From assembly GCA_022575985.1 (NCBI GenBank), contig JAKSXM010000272.1, positions 30,087,501-30,151,500 of the forward strand: DNA of 64,000 nt, read 5' to 3'. The notes beneath the pieces were generated by a model, which saw nothing but the letters and a program-made list of their open reading frames with translations, was not told the origin of the DNA and ran no database searches. This DNA is from Anagrus nilaparvatae. Its lineage: Eukaryota; Arthropoda; Insecta; Hymenoptera; Mymaridae. The translations under genes were made by a program, and so were the position numbers. This document shows positions 49,550 through 61,932 of this stretch, piece by piece; position 1 is the first letter of the stretch; each line of letters begins with the position of its first letter.

Positions 49550-51167
49550 AAAAAAAATTTCGAAAAATTATGTATCAGATGGAGAAATCCTTTACAAACA
49601 ATAATTCTAGATATTCGTACTTTCATAGGAAAAAATTAAGTATTACGTCCTAAAATAAAAAAAATTTTGGCGTTTTTTGTATTTTTTGGCGACAAAAATT
49701 TTGACAAAAAAATTAAAAAAAAATTAAGTATTAGGTCCAAAAAATTACAATAAACGATATTTCTAAAACTAGTACTTCCATGGAAATAAATTAGGTACTA
49801 CGTCCAAAAAGAAAAAAAAAATTGGTATTTTTTGTATTTTTTTGTGAAAAAAATTTTAGGAAAAAAATTTTCAGAAAATTAAGTATCCGATTTGAGATAT
49901 CATGTGAAAACCATACTTTCAAATATAAGTACTTTCATGGAAATAAATGAGGTATTACATCCAAATTAAAAAAAAGGGGGGGTTTGAGATTTTTTGATAA
50001 AAAAATGTTTGAAAAAAAAATTAGGTCTTAATTCGATAATAGTTTTGAAATATCACTAGTTAAAATATTTTCAGATATTAGTACTTTCATAGAATTAAAT
50101 GAGGTATTACACAAAAAAAAAAAAAAAATATTGCAGTTTTTTTTATTTTTCTTTTTTTTTAATTTTGACAAAAAAAATTTTGAAAAAATTAAGTATCAGA
50201 TCCAAAAAATTACAATAAACAAGGTTCTTAAAACTAGTACTTCCATGGAAATAAATTAGGTACTACGTCCAAAACGAAAAAAAAAATTGGTATTTTTTGT
50301 ATTTTTTTGTGAAAAAAATTTTAGAAAAAAAAAGTTTCAGAAAATTAAGTATCCGATTCGAGATATCATGTGAAAACCATACTTTCAAATATAAGTACTT
50401 TCATGGAAATAAATGAGGTATTACATCCAAATTAAAAAAAAAGGGGGGGTTTGAGATTTTTTGATAAAAAAATGTTTGAAAAAAAAATTAGGTCTTAATT
50501 CGATAATAGTTTTGAAATATCACTAGTTAAAATATTTTCAGATATTAGTACTTTCATTGAATTAAATAATGTATTACGCTAAAAAAAAAAAAAAATATTG
50601 CAGTTTTTTTTATTTTTCTTTTTTTTTAATTTTGACAAAAAAAATTTTGAAAAAATTAAGTATCAGATCCAAAAAATTACAATAAACAAGGTTCTTAAAA
50701 CTAGTACTTCCATGGAAATAAATTAGGTACTACGTCCAAAACGAAAAAAAAAATTGGTATTTTTTGTATTTTTTTGTGAAAAAAATTTTAGAAAAAAAAA
50801 GTTTCAGAAAATTAAGTATCCGATTCGAGATATCATGTGAAAACCATACTTTCAAATATAAGTACTTTCATGGAAATAAATGAGGTATTACATCCAAATT
50901 AAAAAAAAAAAAAGTACCTCGAGCTTTTTTAGTGAAAAAATTTTTGAAAAAAATTCTTAATTCTTAATAAAAAAGTCTTAATTCCATAATGTTTGTGAAA
51001 TATCAGCGATTACATACGTACGTACGTACGTACACACACACATACACACATACAGACTTTTTTTTAAAACCGGTTTTTTAGCTTCCTGAGGTCTCAAAAC
51101 GTGCTTATATACCAAAAAATCAAAAAAAAAATTTTGACCGATCACAATGGTTCCTCTATGAGGAACC
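49550..51167. repeat. Tandem array B: related trimeric array with the same hairpin end
   Basis: Nine GTACTTYCA landmarks occur at about 49616, 49772, 49929, 50081, 50234, 50395, 50548, 50702 and 50862, a step of 152-161 bp, again grouped in threes (~465 bp). Monomers differ from array A (for example AAAAAGGGGGGGTTTGAGAT occurs only here). The right end repeats the A end: ACGTACGTACGTACGTAC/CACACA microsatellite, the AGCTTCCTGAGGTCTCAAAA block and the hairpin GGTTCCTCTATGAGGAACC (51149-51167). The left end is cut off at the LINE. Arrays A and B are thus two copies of one repeat family. Confidence 0.9.
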
Positions 51168-52242
51168 AAAATTATAATGAAAAGCCTTAAGTATATAAAA
51201 TTTTACATTTTTTATATAGGATTAAATTTAATCTACATGATTGTAATTTAAAAAGTTTTTTAAAAAAAAGCTGAGTTTTAAAAATATAAAAGTATAAATT
51301 TGATTTCTTTTTAAATTATAATGAAAATTTATAGTTTTGCAGTAAAGTTAATTGTAAAACTAAACATGTTCTTTAATTTTCCAGCGAAATACCGCGAAAT
51401 AAATATATCGTTTTATATTCTAGTAATTTATTTTCTTAAAGGCGTTAAATATCTTTGAAACTTTCTTAGACTTTAGTTGCAATCAAAGTAAGTAAAATAT
51501 ACTTCCGAGTTATTACTCATTTTTATAATTTTAAGTTTCTCTTTAAAAAGTTTCTCAATAAGCACTATAATCTTACAAAAATATTTTAATATCAATGATT
51601 CTGCATAAATTAATATGGATTTTAAAAATCCACTTCATTGGTTTTAATTGTTTTTTTCTTTCAAGTCATTTGCTACTATTTGACATTTTTTTTTCGAGTG
51701 TGAATATTTTTGATTTATTATCACTATTAAAAATGTAAATCAATAAATATGATAATTAAATATTTTATTAATAAATCAGAATAAAAAAATTTACAAAATG
51801 ACGTAAATTCACTTTGATTTTTCTTCTTTTTTTTTTATTTCAAAAAAATATATCATTGCATTTTTTTTTATATAATAATGAAATAATAAAAAAAATAGTG
51901 CTTATATCACAGCTTTTTTCCCTTCTGTGACATCTTAAAAAAAATGTCTTTTATATTGTAACATTTTTTACACACATAACATATGATGATTAAATCACCT
52001 GTATATTGCTTTCTCCAACTCTCCTGTGAATGAAAAATGTCAAATAAGCAATAAAGAATTTTACATTAAATTTTCGGATAATGTTTTTCATATGGATATT
52101 TAAGGATTAATAACAAGGGGCAGATCACTTAATATGGTCGCAAATGATATAAAACTGTGGAATCATGCTGTGGAGTTAGCAATTTAAATGAATATTATAA
52201 TTTTTAAAAATTGTCTTTACGTTTCAAGCTATTTGCCATTAA
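51168..52242. other. AT-rich intergenic sequence
   Basis: No coding, repeat or regulatory signal supported. Confidence 0.5.
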
Positions 52243-53476
52243 CCCTCAGAAGCATGGTTGGGGTCCAACGGAACCCATAGTAGTTTAAAAAAAAATTTAT
52301 AACCGGTTTGTGTAACTACACAACCAACGAGCATGGAACATGTTCACTCATAACAGTAATAAATCCAAAAACCAAAATTACAATAAATCCTGAAATATAA
52401 ATTATTCTAAGTCCCTAAATCGAAAATATTTTAAGCCCCCTCCCCTATCGAGCCAAACTTTTTCAAATACCCCATCCAATGAACATGTTCCATGTTAAAA
52501 GATGGCATTATCCTAAATCTATAGTGGCACCCTCTTTATATGTTTGGTAATTCATTTTGAAAGTTGTATTGCTCATCTACACAAAGAACTTTTCGTGTAT
52601 TGGTTGCATGCATTTTGAAAAATGTTTTGGGGTCCGCCAGGCCCCCGCGCATAGTTACGTCATACTTTGTGTTTTAAAAAATTGTAATTTTTTAAATATT
52701 TTTTTATTTATGTGATTGATAAGTCAATGTTTTATAAAAATTCAATAAAAGAATGTTCTTTAAATAATTTAAACATTGCAAATATTGCCCAAAACCTATT
52801 TGGCGAGAAAATTGAAAATTTAATGCGCAAGGTTCAAAAAATGCAATAGGTAAGGACCATACTTTGAGTATGCATTTAGGGTTATATTTTTTGTATTTTT
52901 AAAATAAAAAAAGTATTATTTTTAATAAAAAAAAATTATGCATCTAGAAATTTACAAAAAGGTGTCATTTTAATTCAACGGAATAATTTTTAAACCATTT
53001 TTATTGCTACTCTTTTTATGATTACAAGAAATTTTCTTTTTTTAATATCTTTAAAAAGACTAACAATTTTCAGTTTTAACAATTTGAAAAAGTATATGGC
53101 TCGGCAGGGGGGGGGGGGGTGAAATGGACTTAGAATATTTTCGATTTAAGGACTTAGGATAATTTGAAGAGGGAGTCAGGGCCTGATCAGGCCCTAATAA
53201 GAACAAGAAGTTAGAAAACTTAAGGTTTATGGACTTAGGATTTACAATAATTAGAAGTGAACATGTTCCATGATCGTTGGTTGCGTGAATATACAAATCA
53301 GTTATAAGTTTTTTATTTTATAATCGCATTAGTAAACTCTTCTGCCTTCTAAATAAGAAAAAAAGAAGTTAATTTTAGACCAATTTTGAAGGAGTTATAG
53401 ACTTACAAAGTTGCCGGGGTTCGCTAGACCCTACCCGTGCACTAACGTTTTCGGAAGTCACCCGAGCTGCTAAGGG
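52243..53476. mobile_element. piggyBac-like element with a nested inverted repeat
   Basis: The left end is TTAA followed by CCCTCAGAAGC. The right end, reverse-complemented, is TCAA followed by CCCTTAGCAGC, so a TTAA target site with one changed base is plausible. Sub-terminal GGGTCCAACGGAACCC (left) faces GGGGTTCGCTAGACCC (right). Inside lies a second inverted repeat of ~50 bp (52297-52347 and 53257-53307; TTATAACCGGTTTGTGTA ... CATGGAACATGTTCAC), probably a nested element. A run of 13 G at about 53107-53119 occurs in it. The 78-codon minus-strand frame is not coding-like. Confidence 0.6.
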
Positions 53477-54113
53477 TTGAAATTACTGAATCGTCACTGT
53501 TGTCAATATTTTTTTTATGATTCATAATTACTTAATAAGTACTTAATTTTTTTCCGTGGAAGTTTCGAATGCCAAATATTTTATTAAAAGCTTGAAAAAT
53601 CTAAAAGTTTGTGAAACAATTTGAAACATAATTAAGTTGATATTTAAACTTCAGCGAACTCAACTAATTATTGATATTTTATTTGTCAAATATTATCAAT
53701 CTAAATTTTAAGCAATTAGAATTTATTTTTTTGCTATATAATTTAATTATTTTAAAAAATGTTTTAAATGTTATGTATAATAATATTAGTTTATTAAAAT
53801 TACATTATTAGTAAAAACATATGAATTAAGTATTTTATGCAAATAATATAGGTTCGTTACATATATGTTATAATTATTCTAATCTTAAGCAAACATTAAA
53901 TTCGTATATCCTTTTATTTATTTTTTTAAAAACAATTTATTCATTCATATAATAATCATGATAACAACAATAACAATAGTAATGATAATATTATTATTTC
54001 TAGATAATATTTCATATATGGTTGATGCTAGATTGTTTTCAAATTATAATTTTCGTCTGTTTTTCTCTGTTTTTAAAGATTTTATTTTCACTATGCCATA
54101 AAAATTCCGAATT
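53477..54113. other. AT-rich sequence downstream of the ionotropic receptor locus
   Basis: Non-coding AT-rich DNA, presumably 3' UTR and spacer. Nothing else seen. Confidence 0.5.
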
Positions 54114-55938
54114 CTATATAAAATTGTTCGCTGGATATCTAATTTGTCCTTTGCTTCTTGGAATTTTACATATACGTGGCTGAATATGCGATTTTGAATA
54201 AAATTTTTTAAAGTATTTATTAAACCATGAAAGTTCCAAAATTAATGCAATAAATGCAGCAAAATAACCAACGGACAAAATTATTATCAATGTTATTACA
54301 AAAGCATCGTCATTTTCATCTGATACAATTTCTTTTTCTTCCAACTCGTTGCTTAAAAACATATTTTCTTCAAACCCATTTTCGACAAAACGATTTTTCA
54401 TTTCATTGTACTTATTCAAAAAAGGCGAATATTCCTCAAAATGTAAAAACCAAAAAAATGGTGGAAAATTCGTTTCTATTGTTTTATAAATTGTAGTTTT
54501 AACCACTTGGCGTTTAATTAACACCCGGGCACCTAGTTCACTTACAATGAAGATTGAATTCTCATAATCCGAAATGGAATCGTACAATGAAAATTGTTTC
54601 ATTGCTTCTCCAATTGTCTTAAATTTATTATCATGAAAATCAGATTTCATCAAGATTTGCTTTATTTCACTTCCAGCAAAGCTGTAAATCGATATACATT
54701 TTTGTTTAAAGCTTCTTCAACGCTGTTTACCAAAAGCGTCTCTCTTGATACGAACTTGACAGCCGTGAGATTCGTTAGTAAATCTGCACCAACAAATAAC
54801 GAAAAAAATGCTAAGGCAGAATAAAGAAATTTTTCCCGTTTATTTAATTTCATAAATTGAACTGGTAGACCAATAAGACATTGAAAAATTTTGAAAACTG
54901 ACCAAACGCTTCTATCTGATTTCATTCGACGAATTGCGATAAATACAAGTGCTATTATAATAAAATCGAACAATAAGTAAAAGAGCAAGCTCCATGATAT
55001 TTTTAACTGATTTTCTTTTGTAACAGGCACGATCGCCACAACATCTAGATAATTCTTTAATAAAGATCTGTTCATATAATTTAAATGTAGGATAAAGTTA
55101 TTCACTAGCCTTATATTTAAATTTTGTTCAATAAACATTGCTGGCCTATATCTAAGTGCTCAGATTTTATTATATAGTTTGTACTGGCATTGATACTTTG
55201 TGAGAAATATTTGTATTCTCTGTATAAATTATCCATCATTTTAGTTAAAATTATTCCTGCTTTTCTTACGTCGCACTTTGGCCAAAAAGGTTGAAAAACT
55301 CCAGCTCTTAATTCATAGCCATTTATATTTTTTAGTTTATTTGGAAAAAAGCTTGCACTGTTATTGGTTTTGTAATTACTAGAATCAAATTTATCAAAAA
55401 ATGGATTGTACGATATAATTTTGACGTCTCCAATGGTGCTAATTTGTGCAATAGTAAAATCAAGAAACTTAAAACTCCATGCCATTTTCAAAATAGCTTT
55501 ACTTTTTTCAATGGAAGAGTTTATTGCATTAAATACCAAGAAAATTTTTGGTCTAGATATATAAAAGATTGATGACCTTATCTGATTAAAAATTGACAGT
55601 ATTTCATGCTTCAGGTATTTGTCATTTGAATTCTCACTGAATAAAATTAAATGAAGAGTTGACGAAATGTGTTTATCATAAAGAAAATATTCATTTAGTT
55701 CTGATTTGTAATTATCATCAAGAATAATTACTGTAACTCTTTCCATAAATTTGTTCAGTATAATGTGAAAACTTGAATTCATTAATTCATTTTGTTTGAG
55801 AACTGTTAAATAACGAGGATTCAATTCTTGCAGGATATTTTCCATTAATAAATCAATAAATAAGTGTTTAGTGGTTGTTCCTGAAATTTCACTTAAAATT
55901 GCAATAAAAAACAGTGATTTATTGAAATTTGAGTACAT
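54114..55938 (-). pseudogene. Divergent insect ionotropic receptor (IR), single exon, two frameshifts
   Basis: Chemosensory receptor of the iGluR-related IR family. Three overlapping minus-strand frames make one intronless gene of ~600 codons: 55938-55117, 55138-54662 and about 54671-54114. The first has a signal peptide (LFFIAILSEISG) and the extracellular N-terminal and S1 part (ELRAGVFQPFWP). The second has TM1 (LLFYLLFDFIIIALVFIA), the pore and TM2 (SALAFFSLFVGADLLTNLTA). The third has the S2 lobe (IGEAMKQFSLYDSI) and TM3 (VITLIIILSVGYFAAFIALI), then a basic tail. Frame changes are needed near 55130 and near 54670. Each looks like a one-base indel, so this is a recent pseudogene, a null allele or sequence error. 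The order and size match divergent IRs; ligand unknown. Confidence 0.8.
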
Positions 55939-58837
55939 TTTACAAAACTTATTTTACAAAATTAAGAAACATAATTAGCGTGTGCAATTATTTTCAAAAT
56001 TCATCACAATAATATGATTGAAAATTATAATATTAATAGTACTTTTGAACTAAATAAAGCGTAATAACAAAATTTACTTACACAAAAGACTAATTAAATT
56101 CTGTAAACTATTAAGTAAATGAAAGTTTTTTTATTGTATTTTGAATTACATGTACTTTTTAATGTAGTTAACTATTAAAATAGAGGGTACCTATGTTTAT
56201 TTTAGATTTTCGTAGATTACTTTTAAATAGATTATGCAAATTTTATTATCTAAATATGAAAATAATGTTTTACCAACTTTAACAATATTGTTCAAGAGTC
56301 AACAAATAAATAAAAGAAATAAATCAATTATATTGATTTGTCGATTCTGAAACTTACGAAAGATCATTATTTCCACTTAGTTTTTTGAATCTCAAATAAC
56401 TGCAGTTTTTATTTATTTTTTTTTGGGGGGGGGGGCGGAATTTTATTCTTGCTCAAAAGTAGAAAAAAAGAATTTTGATACTACTGCGCGAATATTTAAA
56501 AAAAAAAAATTTGAAAATTTTCGATTTTTATAGAAAATTAAAATTTTTTTTTGGAAATAAACAATTTTGCTGTTTTATTAAAGTTACCTAGATAACAGAG
56601 TAGTTCGTTTAATTTTATAGAGTTTTATGGATTTTGATTTTTGGTAAATGCATTATATATTTAATCGTAAAATTAGTTAATTAAAAAAATAAGCGAATAG
56701 CTATTATGATGCGAATATCTAATATAAAATTGTATTTACTTTACCTACTGTATTTACCTATCCATTTGTTTTTTCCTTTCATATTTATTTTGTTATTTAA
56801 ACAACCGCAGTGTCACGTATGCTATGTGTTCGATTCAGTGGTCTGTGAAATTTCTATATTTTCATATAAAATATGGGATTATAAATAATAAACTTTTCAA
56901 AATTAAACATGGAATATCTCCTTATAAAATAATATTGTAAATTTTAATACACTTTTTTTGAGTAAAAAGGTATCTAATATAGGTACACTGAAAAAAATTT
57001 TTGTTACTCAGCCTACCAACGCGAAATAAAATTATTTATCACTGTTTAGTAAATTTTTTGACTTTTAAAATTCCAAATATAAAAAATTACAATTTTAAAT
57101 ATTTCTGATCAATCACTTCGGTTTTTATGAAAAATTTTTAATTATTTGTGGATTTTTGGTTTTGAACGATGCGATGTTTCTTAATTAAGCCCTTTCTAGA
57201 CCTAATAAATTTTTTTAAATTCCACGTGCTTTTACTATACCAAAGAGTATAGTTAAAGTACACAAGATTAAAAAATTAAATAGATCTAGAAAGGGCTTTA
57301 TTTTTGTATTATTGAGTACACGAGTAGTTTTTTTCATATTTTCTGAACTTTCCAAAATTTTGTCAAAATAAATTAACATTCTTCAGTTTTTTATTAAAAA
57401 ACTATTCTGAGAAAATTACATGAAAAAAAAAATAACAAAATGTAATAAACCAAATAGAAAAATATTCCTTTACTTGATTAAAAAAACAAGCAAAAAAATG
57501 TAGCTGTAAAATATGATTAAATTAAAACAGAATTATGTATTGTACAGCAGAGCAAATTGTAAAGAAAAAAAATGTATGAAAAATTTAGTATTATATTAAA
57601 AATTAAAAATATACACATATTGTTAGAGAAGAAAATATTATTTATTTTGCTTTCAGACATGTACAAGTTATAATATAAGAGACGTTTGTTATAGTTTCAT
57701 TTTATGTGGCTCGTTAATGCTATACCAGTAAGTAGTGTGTCAAGTGTCACAATAGATTATAAATTATATATACGATAAATTTGCAAAAAATTAAAGAATT
57801 TTTTTTTTAATGTGACCTAGTTTATAATTTGCCATTCGATTCGCTTCTCTGAAAATTTGATTTTCGGCGATGAGGTATTTTGGCACAAAATGGCTTCTGG
57901 GGAAATTCATAATTTGAATTTACTTTTATTGAGAAAGAAACATTTTTTGATAAGAAATCAAACATTTTTTCCTTCAAATGAGTCATATGTAATGAAATCT
58001 AGCTTCATTACCTTTTATTCGCTTTTTTAAAACTTTTTTTAACATTATATTAATAATCATAATGAGGAATATTAATTAAATATTGTTACTGTTACAGCGA
58101 ATCACCAATACTTTTTATTTTTTTTATGCCAAAAAGCGATTATTTACTCAAATTTAATCGATAATTCACTGAAAATTACCCTAAATTATTCTTCTTTTGT
58201 TAAATATAAGTACAGTTTTTTTCGATCAAACAAAGTTATAGAAATTAATTAAAAATTAAATTTTGTAAATTTACTTTAATTTTTGCTCATCATTACAATA
58301 AAAAAATATTTAATATAAAATAAAATAATGACAGATAATTTTTTGCTATAAATAAAAGTTTGGAAATATATAGATAAAGTAAGTCTATAAAATTTCAAAA
58401 TGGATTAAGTGTCAGTTTGGCAGTTAAAGTTGCGAATCGTCTTTTCAATATAGTGTGAAACTTTACAAAACCACAATAATCAAGTATTACAAATTCCTTA
58501 TATATATATATGCATTTTGTTCATCAAACTTTATCCATTGATATAATTATACAAATAAAACTTTATTGTAATTATAATTTAAAAGAATTTTCAAAGTTAT
58601 TTTCAATTTAAAATTTTTTTAGGCACAATCACTCTATGTATGCAATACATAAATGAAATCGTGCCTTAAAAGATCAGTTAAAAAACGAAAAAGTCTTGAA
58701 ATTTTCCGATTTATGGAGGAATTTGGTCCCCAGGTCATTCCGATGCCTCTACGTGCTTACATTGCGGTGGTAGGTGATAATAAATAATATTTTTCAATTT
58801 ATGAGGGTGTGGATCCCATCAAAAATATGTGATCGTG
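55939..58837. other. Gene-free AT-rich region
   Basis: No gene supported. It contains a 10-G run near 56426, a CACTGAAAAAAATTTTTG terminus-like text at about 56986 and a small MITE (separate entry). The 60-codon plus-strand frame at 56706 is hydrophobic low-complexity sequence without support. Confidence 0.5.
57187..57298. mobile_element. 112-bp MITE-like inverted repeat
   Basis: AAGCCCTTTCTAGACCTAAT on the left matches the reverse complement of the right end (AAGCCCTTTCTAGATCTATT). The inverted arms of ~50 bp continue to CTTTTACTATA / CTTTAACTATA. No coding capacity. Confidence 0.75.
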
Positions 58838-59137
58838 CCCACGTAAAAGGATTAAGCTTAATTTTGGTTAAGCTTAATGAATTAAGCTTACTGGAGTAAG
58901 CTTACTGGATTAAGCTTACTGAAGTAAGCTTACGGACTAACCTAAAAAGGCATAATTTTTAAAATTAAGCTTACGGACTAACCTAAAAAGACTTAATTTT
59001 TAAAATTAAGCTTTTTTAGGTTAGTCCGTAAGCTTACTTCAGTAAGCTTAATCCAGTAAGCTTACTCCAGTAAGCTAATTAAGCTTAATGAATTACATTA
59101 AGCTTAACCAAAATTAAGCTTAATCCTTTTACGTGGG
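58838..59137. mobile_element. 300-bp near-perfect palindrome with 14 AAGCTT sites
   Basis: Both ends read CCCACGTAAAAGGATTAAGC into the centre. The arms of ~120 bp each carry the same ordered series of AAGCTTA repeats (AAGCTTACTGGAGT, AAGCTTACTGGATT, AAGCTTACTGAAGT, AAGCTTACGGACTAACC). The core has a tandem ~47-bp repeat (AAGCTTACGGACTAACCT ... TTAATTTTTAAAATT). There is no coding frame. GGCAC-type text near 58622 and at the right edge hints at a larger element. Probably a MITE whose arms grew by tandem duplication. Confidence 0.85.
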
Positions 59138-61229
59138 TGCCTGAAATAAAAAAGTCTTAGCTTTTTTATAATTCTTTACGATTTTTTCTAATTGGAATTA
59201 TTTTTTTTTAAATATATAAGGCCATGTCATAACAATATTAATAAATAAATATTTGCAGATAATAAAAAATGTAAAAAAATTTATCAATTTATGTACTATG
59301 TCACTTAAAGTTTTTATTCGGACGTACCTTTAAGCGTTTTCAACTCAGATACTTCTTGTATAAATAAAAAATTAAGAAAAGTTTGTTTCATTTATAAAAT
59401 TAATAGTATTTTTAATTAGAAACCAAATTTATTAAATTTTTTTTAGATCTGAATGAAAACTGTATTTAATACGGTATTAAATTATTTTTACATTTTAAAG
59501 CGAACTGAAAATTTATTGTCATTTATGACGAAAAGGGGATTTAAGTAAGTTAGTATTCGTTTCAAAGAATAATAAATATTTTTTTAAAATGCTTTTATTT
59601 AAAAAAAAAGTTTTATTTATTTAAATTTTATTTTATTACGAATTTAAATGCGTTTCAAAATTATTAATTTATTAAATTTTCACTTCACCTTCAATTATTT
59701 CATATAAAATCTTACGAAATAAGTAATTAGAATTAACAAAGTCTACATTTTTATTGTTTGCAAACAAAGAAAGAGACGTAAATGATTAATTAATTAGTTA
59801 AATTCATTTATATATCTTATCAGGATTATCTGGTGTGCACGCAGTCTAGTCATTTTGATTATGCTAATCTCAAACTGTAGACTGTACGAGTGCCTACAAA
59901 ATTTTGAGAGGTTAAAGGTGGATGGAATTTATGTTTTTTGGCCTCTGAAAACCGAGGCTTCATTCCTTATTTGTGTAAAGGATTCAGGGATTAGTTGTTA
60001 TTAACGAATCATTGTAATATTGGCCATAATTCAAGGGCTGAGGCTAACAATTTCCAAAATTTTCAACAAGAATTAGTGAACTACCTATGACCTTTTCATG
60101 TACTTTAATTACAATTTGTAAAATATTAAATATCGTTTAAATATCAGTTTGATGATTTCAAAAATAGAATATTCTAGTTCGGCATAAAAAAAATTTGACA
60201 TTATTAATTTTAAATCTCTTTCTACTTAATTGATTTATCCTCTGCAGCATTTTGCCAAGAGACATAATTCAAACATCCAAAATACCTATTACAAGTCTAA
60301 AATATAAGCCAATTTTGATTAACTTACATATTCTTGTAAATATTTTATAATACCGATTTTACCTCATTATTTCTGGATTTCAAGAAAACCATAATCTTTG
60401 TAAAATTGATTATATAGAAAATGTGCTCTAGTTTCATAACTTTACAATATTCAATCTAACAGAACTTTAATCTTATATGAAATTAGATGGCTCAGATTTT
60501 GCTGTTACATAAAATAAATCTATTTGTAACTTTTTAATATAATTTTTTTTTGACATAAAAATTTGATGCTAAAATGCCCAAAAAATAAGTAATATAAATT
60601 TTGAGATATTGCATTACTGACCCCATTTAAATGTGGATTTTTTTTTATTACAAAGTGAATAAAGCAAAAGTTCAAGATTTCATTAGAAATTGGAGGTAGT
60701 TCTACTCCTGTACAGGTAAAAAAATGACCTCGAGTATTACTTCTGTTATGTTCTAAATCCTTCCTAAAAAATAAATTTTCAGCATATTTAAATCAAAAAA
60801 ATCTAATTAAATTATGAAAACAGGAGTTTTTACAACCAGAAATTTATATCCAATTTTAAAATCTATTATAAAATATAAATAACACGCGCATTATTTTTAC
60901 GAACGATGTAATATTATTAACAATAAAATAAATAAATAATTAAATATTATAAAATTATAAGTGTTTATAAATGTAGGTAATAACTATATTTATAGATTAG
61001 TAATAAAAACAAATCTTTTACATTATATTTTAAATAAATACTTTTTATGCTTACATGGAATAGATTTGCAATTTTTTAAAGCTCTAATAGGCGTTATATT
61101 TTATTGTGGCCTTTAGCCTTGATAAATTTCGGGTTTGGGGTTGATTTTGCAAATCCTGAATTTAAAAAATATTCTACAAATTTTTTGGTTTGATAATAAG
61201 AATTTTGAAAATCTCAAGAAATACTTCAG
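59138..61229. other. AT-rich intergenic sequence
   Basis: No coding, RNA or repeat feature could be supported. Confidence 0.45.
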
Positions 61230-61932
61230 TTAAAATGTGGTAATACGCGTAGGAAAAAGGTCTGCTGTAGGTTTTTTGGATCGCTGAAAATTACTGTAAA
61301 TTAGGGGAACACCTTTAAGTCAACAAAAACTATTCTTTTTAAAGTTTTTTTTCTCAGTATGTCGGACGTAGAGCTAAAATTATTTAATAAATTTTATTTT
61401 TGCTTGGGAGAGAATATTAGGATCTAATTATTTAGAACCCTAATTGGCTTATTAGAATTAATTGTAGGAGGTGTAAATTACCATCAAAATAAGAAACAGT
61501 TGAAAAAAAAAACGTTAAGACACTGATATTGATAGTGAATATCTTGTGACTATGTTGTATGATGTATATCTTGCATAAATAAAAGGTATACGTTTATTTA
61601 AAGTTTTTTTATTTTTTTTTTTTATTTTGAGGCTGGTTTTCACTCTCCACAATTAGTCCTTATAACTCAATTATAGGGTTCACAATAATTAAGTCCCAAT
61701 ATTTTTTGCTTTTTTTTCAAAAAATGAAATTTTAAATGCCAATTTGTAAGATAATTTTACCTCTACATCCAAAATATTGCAAATTTTTTTGTGCTAATTT
61801 TTGGATGTTCTCCTAATTTCCAGTCACTTCAAATTCAGTGACCCAAAAAACCTATAGTAGAAAATTTAAACCTATTCGGTTCAATATTTCAGCCCACCCC
61901 CTCCGAAATTTGATTGGAACACAATTCCCTTA
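61230..61932. mobile_element. Foldback element of the GGGTCGCTGAT family
   Basis: The left arm has CTGCTGTAGGTTTTTTGGAT then CGCTGAAAAT and AATTAGGGGAACACC. The right arm is the inverse (GGTGTTC... appears as GTTCTCCTAATTTCC, then CAGTGACCCAAAAAACCTAT and AGTAGA). The right end, reverse-complemented, starts AATTGTGTTCCAATCAAATT, alignable with ATTACTCCAGTCAAATCGCG of the UBE4A-intron copy. No transposase inside. Confidence 0.65.

Noticed and set aside
46405..51167. CRISPR-like array
   Set aside because: Repeat units are ~156/468 bp without unique spacers, and the genome is eukaryotic; this is a satellite array.
53060..53296. 78-codon minus-strand open frame with a proline run
   Set aside because: The prolines come from a G13 homopolymer inside a mobile element.
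54254..54824. Two plus-strand open frames
   Set aside because: Antisense shadows of the ionotropic receptor locus.
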